Shown: one piece after another, positions 1 to 5,799 of the stretch
How positions within the stretch are numbered: the stretch's first letter is position 1
How the letters are laid out: the number at the start of each line of letters is the position of its first letter
Assembly (NCBI GenBank): GCA_007131535.1
Contig: SLQI01000448.1
Coordinates: 1-6,111 of the forward strand
From: Balneolales bacterium
GTDB lineage: Bacteria > Bacteroidota > Rhodothermia > Balneolales > Natronogracilivirgulaceae
Direction of reading: 5' to 3'
DNA: 6,111 nucleotides
Position numbers and translations under genes: made by a program
The notes under the pieces: generated by a model
What the model was told of the DNA's origin: nothing
Seen by the model: only the letters and a program-made list of their open reading frames with translations
The model's database searches: none

Positions 1-71
1 AACAGAGCAAATATTTGATAGTTGTGCAACACGCACTTCAGCCGACGGTTGTACGGCTCCCACAAAGTTAT

Positions 72-85
72 GGGGCTTTAGCCCC
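72..85. repeat. REP-like hairpin, GGGGCT arms
   Basis: GGGGCTTTAGCCCC is a hairpin with arms GGGGCT/AGCCCC and a TT centre. The same core occurs in reverse orientation at 184-201, so the two form an inverted pair about 100 bp apart. This layout is typical of REP doublets (BIMEs), which are moved by REP-associated Y1 transposases (RAYTs). No such transposase is visible in the window. Confidence 0.55.
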
Positions 86-131
86 GAAATGGTAGATTGA
101 TATATATTGAAAATCCTTCCCTGCAGAGATA

Positions 132-149
132 CCTCGGTTTGAAACGAGG
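132..149. repeat. Short inverted repeat inside the REP-like pair
   Basis: CCTCG (132-136) and CGAGG (145-149) form a 5-bp stem around an 8-nt GTTTGAAA loop that could pair by two more A-T pairs after one mismatch. It lies midway between the two GGGGCT hairpins and may be part of the same repeat unit. Confidence 0.35.
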
Positions 150-183
150 GATGGCTGGAATTGTGGTGCAGCAGCGGGAAGAT

Positions 184-201
184 GCGGGGCTAAAGCCCCG
201 C
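184..201. repeat. REP-like hairpin, GCGGGGCT arms
   Basis: GCGGGGCTAAAGCCCCGC has perfect 8-bp arms around an AA centre. It is the reverse complement of the core at 72-85 plus two further base pairs. It could also form a strong RNA stem, but no T-tract follows. Confidence 0.6.
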
Positions 202-227
202 GTTAATATGAGGGGGGATGCGCTTAA

Positions 228-247
228 CCGTTGACTGAAGTCAACGG
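228..247. repeat. Palindromic hairpin, CCGTTGACT arms
   Basis: CCGTTGACT (228-236) and AGTCAACGG (239-247) are perfect 9-bp arms around GA. On the minus strand the centre reads CTTCAG, comparable with CTTTAG in the GGGGCT hairpins, which suggests a related REP-like family with a different stem. Confidence 0.55.
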
Positions 248-567
248 AAATGGATGGGTGCGAAGCTGATAACAACCAAGGTAATTGACCTGCTACCAGC
301 AACAGACATCGCATTTACCCAAAGCCACCGTCTGGTTGATAAAAAATTTATAATCAAATTCAGGTACATAGCCCATAAAATCCGTTTTAATCCGCGCAGA
401 TCCGCGGCTAAAAACTTCTGTCAATGGAACGGATCTCCTCCTTACGTCGTCGTCCGGAATGATCACAGGTGGGAGTATTTATAACTTTTTATACCAATAC
501 AAAGCTATCTAATTTTTACACATTAATCTCGACAGGACCAGCCTTGCTACGTATATCGCCCCGCAGA
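248..567. other. Intergenic region downstream of spoVR, no supportable gene
   Basis: This stretch follows the end of the operon. It contains the periodic repeat at 381-413, a CTCC-rich segment at 432-475 and an AT-rich segment at 480-530. A 76-codon frame on the plus strand (254-484) runs through the repeat and has a low-complexity, unrecognisable translation. I see no stem plus T-tract just after the spoVR stop, so the transcription end of the operon is not visible. Confidence 0.5.
381..413. repeat. Degenerate 10-nt periodic TCCG repeat
   Basis: TCCG recurs at 381, 391 and 401, exactly 10 nt apart; the last two copies are TCCGCG, and the last runs into the CCGCGG palindrome. The type TAATCCGCG..ATCCGCGGCTAAA resembles a common non-coding dispersed repeat in bacterial genomes, from memory and not searched. 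It is unlikely to be coding. Confidence 0.4.
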
Positions 568-2121
568 CTAAAGAGATTCCACCTCTTCGGAGTCTCCTTT
601 GTCGATGTGATGAGTGTTGCCGTCATAAGTATGGATCAACGTCTTTAACCCTTTGGTTTCACCGGCATTGTTGCGGATAAACTCGACGGTTTCGAGATGG
701 ATGGGCTTGCCCCATAAAAAGTACAGATTCTCCAGCGCCCCCGCCTCCAGTGCAGGATTGAGTTCTTGCCCCGTAAAATGATGTTTCAGGTATAGCTCCT
801 GATTTCCCAGGTGGTTGCCGTCCTCAATTGTAATTACCGGGGTGCCGTATAGGCTAAAAGAACTTTTCAGAATCTTTCTGATACGTTCCGGATTGTCTTC
901 GGCGATTACCTGCCTCTTTTCGCCGGTAGCCGGATCGATCTCCTCATTCCACAAATAAACCTGAGCGTCGTGAATAAACTGATCATCAAAAAACTCTTCA
1001 ATCGCCATTCGGTCGGTGTAATTTTTCCTGATCTCAAAAATTTTCTCCCGTCCTTTTCCGGCCTTACTGTCATAGTTTTGCCACTTGTACGGATCTTTGC
1101 TTTCACGAAAATCCGACCCAAACATTCCCCGGTCCCAACGATATTCCAGATCATGATAGAGTTTAAGCCCGAGGTTATACCAGTTCAATGACTTGGTGGA
1201 AGGCTGGGTAACCTGGGAGTGGTACCGCGCATATTTTTGATGTTCTTCCGGGGTGATCAAACTCTCATCATACAATCGGCGCATGATATATTCGTGCACA
1301 TAAGTAGCCCATCCCTCGTTGAGCAGCTTACACCTTTTCTGAAACTCAAAAAACTTACATTGGTCACGAATGGTGGAAATGATGTCTTTCTGCCATTCGG
1401 CCAGCTGTTTGGGTGATCGGTTCAGGATATAGCGGAGAATATCATAATCCGGAACCGGCGGGGTTTTTCGCTCCAGAATGCGGATTTCCTTTTTTAGGGT
1501 TTCCAGCTCGCTTTTGTCTTCATGGAATTCCCGTTTTTGAATGCTTCGGATGCGTTCGCGCTTCATTTCTATGAGTCGGTTGCGAAGCACTTCTTCATCC
1601 TCCTGTTCAGCCAGCAGATCTGCCGGCAGATGCCAGCAAACGGAAAATGCGCTGTCTACAGTCTGCTCGTAGGTCGTAAGGCCGTACTTGCGTTCGTAGT
1701 TCTTGAATCGCTGCTCAGCGCTGCGGGCTTCCCGCGCAAGGTCCATATAGTCGGATGCGCTGCGCATATATCTATTTTCCAGGTTAAAGTCTACGTGACC
1801 GTATACGTGTGCCATAACCAGGATATTCAGGATATCCGGGTTGGTTTCCACCAAAAAGGCTTTGGGCGGCACCGAATTCCATACGGTCTCATAGGGTATA
1901 CCGGCACCGTGGTGTTCATAGATGGTTTTCAGCTTGTCATAATCCCGGCCATGACTCCAGTGAGAGAAGTTGGTCGTAAACTTATACGCCATGGATTCGA
2001 TCATCTTCCGGGCTGATACAATTTCAAACTCGACTTCCGTAGTCGCCAGCCCCAGCTCTTCGGCGAATTTCCGGATGTGATCTTCAATTTTGTTCAGTCT
2101 TTGCAGCCGTTCTTTTTTCAT
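568..2121 (-). CDS. spoVR: SpoVR/YcgB-family protein
   Basis: Encodes 517 aa from ATG 2121; the family is about 470-510 aa (B. subtilis SpoVR, E. coli YcgB). Biochemical role unknown: SpoVR affects the spore cortex in Bacillus, and YcgB works with YeaG/YeaH in enterobacterial growth arrest. Family blocks seen, numbered from this ATG: HWSHG (54-58), an AHVYGH block with H105 and H109, and NEGWATYVH (268-276). Between them, about 170-220, lies a highly charged helical segment rich in Glu, Lys and Arg. No signal peptide or membrane segment is visible, so it should be cytoplasmic. ATG 2121 overlaps the upstream gene's TGA as ATGA, which favours translational coupling; an in-frame GTG at 2130 would add three residues and has no better ribosome site. 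It is the last gene of the operon and ends at TAG 568-570. Family assignment is very secure. The idea of a metal site made by the His and Glu motifs is inference. Confidence 0.96.
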   Translation of the reverse strand: MKKERLQRLNKIEDHIRKFAEELGLATTEVEFEIVSARKMIESMAYKFTTNFSHWSHGRDYDKLKTIYEHHGAGIPYETVWNSVPPKAFLVETNPDILNILVMAHVYGHVDFNLENRYMRSASDYMDLAREARSAEQRFKNYERKYGLTTYEQTVDSAFSVCWHLPADLLAEQEDEEVLRNRLIEMKRERIRSIQKREFHEDKSELETLKKEIRILERKTPPVPDYDILRYILNRSPKQLAEWQKDIISTIRDQCKFFEFQKRCKLLNEGWATYVHEYIMRRLYDESLITPEEHQKYARYHSQVTQPSTKSLNWYNLGLKLYHDLEYRWDRGMFGSDFRESKDPYKWQNYDSKAGKGREKIFEIRKNYTDRMAIEEFFDDQFIHDAQVYLWNEEIDPATGEKRQVIAEDNPERIRKILKSSFSLYGTPVITIEDGNHLGNQELYLKHHFTGQELNPALEAGALENLYFLWGKPIHLETVEFIRNNAGETKGLKTLIHTYDGNTHHIDKGDSEEVESL

Positions 2122-2131
2122 GCCTGCCACC
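2118..2131 (-). promoter_or_regulatory. yeaH/spoVR ATGA start-stop overlap with weak ribosome site
   Basis: On the minus strand the ATG at 2121-2119 shares two bases with the TGA at 2120-2118. A GGTGG stretch (2131-2127) sits 5 nt before the ATG and may serve as a poor ribosome site. This layout is typical of re-initiation by ribosomes that have just finished yeaH. It is the main reason for preferring ATG 2121 over GTG 2130. Confidence 0.6.
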
Positions 2132-3443
2132 GCTCTTTCTTTAAAAACTCTTTTACTGCCGGAAGAATGTGATCCTTGTCTTTAATCACCATACCTAAAA
2201 AGGGATGGTTTCGCTCTCCCGCAATTACATTCAACCCTTCAACTTCATAGTTGGTTACGCTTAATGTTTTTTCAAATGCATTTTTCAATCCGGAAGAAAA
2301 AGGACGGCCATCAAGGCGGATTTCTCCGTATCCGAGCATGTTTACTTTTACATCATCGATAAGTTTTTTTGCTTCCGACATTGTAGCCTCAACTTCCCAG
2401 TCTTCCCCGTCTGAAAAGTGAAAGACATAGACATTCCAGAATTTGGTAGGGTAGTTAGACTCTATCAGGCTGCGAGCCAGTTTATAGGCTTCGGCACACC
2501 GGGTACCGCCGGTTTCACCGGTTTTAAAAAACGAATCCTCATCGACAAGCTTGGCCTGGGCATGATGGACAATAAATCGTACCTCGACATGCTCATAGAT
2601 CTTTTTCAGAAATTCATGTATCCAGAACAGCATGGAGCGGGCCAGATATTTTTTATCGGTAGTCATCGAGGCCGAAACATCCATCATGGCAAAGATGACG
2701 GCATTGGAGTGCTGTGTGTACTCTTCACGAACATCCATATACCGCAAATCATCACTGGTAAATATAGGGAAAGGGTCGACTTCATCGTATTGAGCTTCTA
2801 TTCCATCCTGAATCAATGAAATCGCGCTTCCCAGTTCACCATCAGCTTCACGGAGTGCCGTATAACAAACGAGTTCATCTGCTCCGGTTTCGTCCTTCAG
2901 CGTTTCGAGGTAGGCATAGAACCGGCCAATACCCTGGCGGCTGGATTGCTTTTTTTCGAGCAGTACACTGGGGCCGCTTCGTCGAATACCGGAAATACGA
3001 TACCCGGATACGGCTTCCAGGTGGGCCATGGTTTCCTTTTTGTACAGGTTGGGCAGGCCCAGGTCCTCCAACATAATCTCAATGACTTCCTCGAGATCAA
3101 CTTCGCTTTCGATATAGTCCTCACCCGGTATGTTGCCCGGTTTACCCGGTTCCTGACCTGAAGCCGGACGACGGCCTATTTCATCACCCTTTTTTCCGTC
3201 GCCCTGTCCGAAACCGGCCTGGGTGTCTTCGCCATCATCTTTTCGGTTACCCGGCTTAAAATCAGGGATAACAATCTCCCGGATGGGGATCTTTACCGTC
3301 TTTCCGTGTTTTCGGGTGATGATGGAGCTTTCAGAAACGATCTGCTTAATTTTTTTCTTAACCAGATCTTTCTGCTTTTCCCGGTGACGGCGGGCATCCC
3401 GCCGTCCCTTTTCTTTATATTCACTTCCGATTCGTACTGCCAT
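2118..3443 (-). CDS. yeaH: YeaH/YhbH family (DUF444) VWA-domain protein
   Basis: Encodes 441 aa; family members are about 390-430 aa (E. coli YeaH, B. subtilis YhbH). The N-terminus (1-55) is very basic. Residues 62-108 form a Gly/Asp/Pro-rich, probably disordered linker. An acidic block follows (111-135, ending LGLPNLYKKE), where YeaH has a similar DLALPNL motif. The C-terminal half is a von Willebrand A domain with an intact MIDAS: D255-x-S257-x-S259, T314 in ETGGT and D345 in FSDGED. The conserved VRFIVHHAQAK segment (288-298) lies between. No signal peptide or membrane segment is seen. VWA/MIDAS domains bind a divalent metal and usually mediate protein contacts; the partner here is probably PrkA encoded just upstream, as with YeaG-YeaH. 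Its start is 27 nt after the prkA stop, with AAGGT 8-10 nt ahead, and its stop overlaps the spoVR start. Assignment is secure; the molecular function is not established. Confidence 0.96.
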   Translation of the reverse strand: MAVRIGSEYKEKGRRDARRHREKQKDLVKKKIKQIVSESSIITRKHGKTVKIPIREIVIPDFKPGNRKDDGEDTQAGFGQGDGKKGDEIGRRPASGQEPGKPGNIPGEDYIESEVDLEEVIEIMLEDLGLPNLYKKETMAHLEAVSGYRISGIRRSGPSVLLEKKQSSRQGIGRFYAYLETLKDETGADELVCYTALREADGELGSAISLIQDGIEAQYDEVDPFPIFTSDDLRYMDVREEYTQHSNAVIFAMMDVSASMTTDKKYLARSMLFWIHEFLKKIYEHVEVRFIVHHAQAKLVDEDSFFKTGETGGTRCAEAYKLARSLIESNYPTKFWNVYVFHFSDGEDWEVEATMSEAKKLIDDVKVNMLGYGEIRLDGRPFSSGLKNAFEKTLSVTNYEVEGLNVIAGERNHPFLGMVIKDKDHILPAVKEFLKKERWQA

Positions 3444-3450
3444 AGAGATA

Positions 3451-3455
3451 ACCTT
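3451..3455 (-). promoter_or_regulatory. Ribosome binding site of yeaH
   Basis: On the minus strand, AAGGT lies in the 27-nt gap between the prkA stop and the yeaH ATG, with about 8 nt between AAGG and the ATG. It is the clearest Shine-Dalgarno-like site in the window and supports the start at 3443. Confidence 0.6.
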
Positions 3456-3470
3456 GAAATTCTTTGGAGC

Positions 3471-5570
3471 TTACCTGCTCAATATTTCAGTTACCTTTTC
3501 AATAGCCTCTTTAGCGCATACTTCGCAGAAGCCTCGTTTATGAATCAGGTTCTGATAAATTTGTTCACCCTTTTTCTTTTCCGACTCTTCCCTCGCTTTA
3601 TCGGTTGAAAGCACCAGATGCAGGTTGCTTTTTGCATCCTCAAGCACTTTGTCTTCAATCGCTTTACGTAGCGGCCGGTAGTCTTCAGGACCAAAAGATT
3701 CCTTAGTGTTTTTCAGCTCAAGAATTTCACCCCGGAATATGTCGGCCTCTTTTTCAGATACATGCATAAACTTTTCGACGGCGTGCAGGAATTTATAATC
3801 CGGCTCAATAACTTCGCCGGTCACCTGATCCCGCTTGTATCCGGTGCCGGAACTGCGCACATACTTACGCTTGAGCTTACGCGCATATTCGGCCTCCCGA
3901 AGGTATTTGTCGAACAAATCATCAATCAGATCTCCGTAGGTTTCCAGATAGGCTTTGGAGACTTCTTCCATTATGATCTGCTCAAATTTTTCCATTACAC
4001 TTGAACCGTCGCCGGAAGTCAGGCTCTCCATAAAGGAGTCCACCTGTTCGGCTTCATAGCCCATACGGTGACGGAAGACCCCCTTCAATGCTTTTATGGC
4101 ATTCAGGTGGGTAAGACAGCCTTTTTCGTCGTCAATTTTCGCAAGTGCCTGATTCAGGGCCACAAGGATGTCCCGCGAAGAAACCCCGAACATACCTTCG
4201 CGCTCTTCGATATCGTCGGAGGCCTGTCCTTCATTGATTAATGAGCGCAGGTCAACCGGTTGTTGATCCTTGTCGGTCAACTCAGTCAATTCGCCGTTGT
4301 AAGCCTCCAGCTTCGTCATTTTATCGACGCCCATATCGGAGGACTTCAGGCGTGTTAGCACGGCAAAAATTGAAGCCAACCGGAAGACCTCCGGGGCGAT
4401 ATGAATCTTGCCGAAATCAAATTCGGATTCCTCTTCGATCAGTTTTTGATAGACCTTGATCTCGTCCTCAACCCGGAGCGGATAGGGGAAGGGTACAGTG
4501 TAAATACGGTCGTGAAGGGCTTCATGGGCTCTGTCGGAAGTAAAATCTTTATATCCGGTCAGGTTACAGTGTCCGATAACCACCGTATCTACTGAAATAT
4601 GCGGGAAGTTACTGCCATAAACCTTGATTTCCTGTTCCTCTGCCACGTTGATAAATACCCAGAGCAGGCGTTCATCAATACCTTTTTTCAAAAACTCCCG
4701 GCCTTCGGTGATGCCACGGTTACCACGTTGTAGTGCCCCATCCAGCCAAAAAGCGTTGGGGTGATTGCGTCCGTATTTTGGATTGTTGGTAATACCGATG
4801 TTTTCATGGCCGACGAGATCTCCGACGTCCTGTGTTTTTTCATCCGACGGCTCGAATGAACCGATGCCATCCTGAGTTTGGGTGGAAAATCTGAATGGCT
4901 CCACCTCAACATTCCACCACATTTGTTTACCGGTTTCCTGGTCGTAATATTCACCGAATTCTTCTGAGAACAGACTTAACCGGCAATGTGGACAAAGTTC
5001 ACCTTCAATCGGAGGAATCCCCAGTTCATTTTCTATTGGCTCTTCTACACCAAGTTGTTTGGCACGTTCCGAATCCCAATGGTTATGGCGCAGGAAACGC
5101 GGAATTACATGCAGCGGGTCTTCATTCATTGGGCAGCCCTTGATTCGGTAAACCGGTCTGTGGTTATATCGTTCAAGAGCTTTGATTACTGTTCGCACAA
5201 ACGTTGATTTTCCACTTGCCGGCGGACCGACCAGCAAAAGCACTTGTTTGGCGGTTGATGCTTTTTTGGCCCCTGCTTTCAGGTAGTCGGCAATTTCTTC
5301 CACAGCACGCTCGGTGCCGTACAGCTCGTCACAAATCAAATGAAACCGGTAACCGGCCTGAAGTATTTCTTTATCGTGATTGGAAAGCTCCGTTTTCCCG
5401 GCCTGTTCAAACATCTCCCACAGTCTTGCGGGAGCGGATTGAGCAACCCCAGGATCTTTGCGAACCAAATCCAGATATTCTTTTATCGTAAGGTTTGAAG
5501 CTTCTTGTTCCTGTGATTCTTTGCTGCGTTCAACAATTTTATCAAAATCTAATTTCTTTTTCCTCGCCAT
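3471..5570 (-). CDS. prkA: PrkA/YeaG family AAA+ serine protein kinase
   Basis: Encodes 699 aa, longer than E. coli YeaG or B. subtilis PrkA (about 630-645). Residues 30-60 (EYLDLVRKDPGVAQSAPARL) match the family N-terminus. The AAA+ domain has Walker A GPPASGKST (115-123), the family block CPMNEDPLHVIP (146-157), DGIGSFEPSDEKTQDVGDLVG (234-254), GALQRGNRGITEGREF (278-293) and an N336/R355 region (HCNLTGYKDF to HDRIYTVPFPYPLRVEDEIK). The C-terminal part, from about 455 (EGMFGVSSRD), matches the PrkA kinase-like domain, including AYLETYGDLIDDLFDKYL (540-557). Two cysteine pairs stand out: CPHC 193-196 and CEVC 682-685. The protein should be cytoplasmic. It is first in the operon and follows a long non-coding leader. 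The ATG at 5570 is chosen because the family homology begins soon after it; the ribosome site is weak (AAAG 5-8 nt upstream). The family is reported as a Ser/Thr kinase, and protease activity has also been proposed for B. subtilis PrkA, so the activity here is open. Confidence 0.96.
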   Translation of the reverse strand: MARKKKLDFDKIVERSKESQEQEASNLTIKEYLDLVRKDPGVAQSAPARLWEMFEQAGKTELSNHDKEILQAGYRFHLICDELYGTERAVEEIADYLKAGAKKASTAKQVLLLVGPPASGKSTFVRTVIKALERYNHRPVYRIKGCPMNEDPLHVIPRFLRHNHWDSERAKQLGVEEPIENELGIPPIEGELCPHCRLSLFSEEFGEYYDQETGKQMWWNVEVEPFRFSTQTQDGIGSFEPSDEKTQDVGDLVGHENIGITNNPKYGRNHPNAFWLDGALQRGNRGITEGREFLKKGIDERLLWVFINVAEEQEIKVYGSNFPHISVDTVVIGHCNLTGYKDFTSDRAHEALHDRIYTVPFPYPLRVEDEIKVYQKLIEEESEFDFGKIHIAPEVFRLASIFAVLTRLKSSDMGVDKMTKLEAYNGELTELTDKDQQPVDLRSLINEGQASDDIEEREGMFGVSSRDILVALNQALAKIDDEKGCLTHLNAIKALKGVFRHRMGYEAEQVDSFMESLTSGDGSSVMEKFEQIIMEEVSKAYLETYGDLIDDLFDKYLREAEYARKLKRKYVRSSGTGYKRDQVTGEVIEPDYKFLHAVEKFMHVSEKEADIFRGEILELKNTKESFGPEDYRPLRKAIEDKVLEDAKSNLHLVLSTDKAREESEKKKGEQIYQNLIHKRGFCEVCAKEAIEKVTEILSR

Positions 5571-5611
5571 AGCACTTTAAAGGTGGGTTTAGGTATTGAT
5601 AGTTAAAACTC

Positions 5612-5629
5612 TAACCGGCACTCCGGTTA
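5612..5629. promoter_or_regulatory. Leader hairpin with 7-bp perfect stem
   Basis: TAACCGG (5612-5618) and CCGGTTA (5623-5629) form a perfect 7-bp inverted repeat around a 4-nt CACT loop, 41-59 nt before the prkA start. It could fold in the prkA leader RNA or be a short protein-binding palindrome. It overlaps the start point of the suggested promoter. Confidence 0.45.
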
Positions 5630-5630
5630 T

Positions 5631-5659
5631 CTGATATTGCTCTCCAAATTGTCTGACAA
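5631..5659 (-). promoter_or_regulatory. Possible sigma70-like promoter of the prkA operon
   Basis: On the minus strand, TTGTCA (5659-5654, five of six consensus bases) and TATCAG (5636-5631, four of six) are separated by 17 nt. This would start transcription near 5624, about 54 nt before the prkA ATG. The -35 box overlaps the inner end of one arm of the 54-bp quasi-palindrome at 5643-5696. If the organism belongs to the Bacteroidota, whose main promoters look different, this match could be chance. Confidence 0.3.
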
Positions 5660-5696
5660 GCCAACAGTTAACTCTCAGCTTTTCAGATAATTTGGA
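5643..5696. promoter_or_regulatory. 54-bp quasi-palindrome upstream of prkA (candidate operator or RNA stem)
   Basis: Arms 5643-5656 (TCCAAATTGTCTGA) and 5683-5696 (TCAGATAATTTGGA) match at 13 of 14 positions, the exception being a G-T pair. At the exact same centre (5669/5670) lies the perfect palindrome AGTTAACT (5666-5673). Between them AAGC (5658-5661) pairs with GCTT (5678-5681). Counting all 27 position pairs across the dyad, 22 are Watson-Crick, one is G-T and four are mismatches. There is no T-tract on either side, so an intrinsic terminator is unlikely. Its position at a putative -35 box suggests a regulator binding site; a structured RNA is the alternative. Confidence 0.6.
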
Positions 5697-5724
5697 AGTT
5701 TCCTTGATTTCATGGCCTCAATAC

Positions 5725-5757
5725 ATGCAGGTTGCATGATGCATACGCAACCTGCGT
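5725..5757. repeat. Strong hairpin, 9-bp perfect stem
   Basis: GCAGGTTGC (5727-5735) and GCAACCTGC (5747-5755) are perfect inverted repeats around an 11-nt loop, extendable to 11 pairs with one G-T wobble. No T-tract follows directly on either strand. It may be an end-of-transcript structure for a gene outside the window or a REP-like palindrome. No adjacent gene supports either reading. Confidence 0.5.
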
Positions 5758-5772
5758 TAGGCTGTCTTTAGC

Positions 5773-5799
5773 CGTTATCTTTTTACATTATTGATAACG
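5773..5799. repeat. AT-looped inverted repeat
   Basis: CGTTATC (5773-5779) and GATAACG (5793-5799) are 7-bp perfect arms around a 13-nt A/T-rich loop. It lies just after the strong hairpin at 5725-5757. It might be a regulator site or a weak terminator; nothing adjacent decides. Confidence 0.3.

Noticed and set aside
1..250. CRISPR array
   Set aside because: The repeats are palindromes of different sequence with irregular spacing; there is no constant direct repeat with spacers and no cas gene.
78..314. 78-codon minus-strand frame
   Set aside because: It runs through two of the GGGGCT/GTTGACT palindromes and the translation is low-complexity, typical of a repeat rather than a protein.
254..484. 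76-codon plus-strand frame
   Set aside because: It crosses the TCCG repeat, has no ribosome site and no recognisable domain.
1522..2016. 164-codon plus-strand frame
   Set aside because: It is antisense to spoVR, whose frame carries all family motifs; it is a shadow of that gene.
2418..2819. 133-codon plus-strand frame
   Set aside because: It is antisense to the VWA region of yeaH and has no independent support.
5643..5696. Intrinsic terminator reading of the large palindrome
   Set aside because: Neither strand has a T-tract after the stem, and the stem is A/T-rich with internal mismatches.
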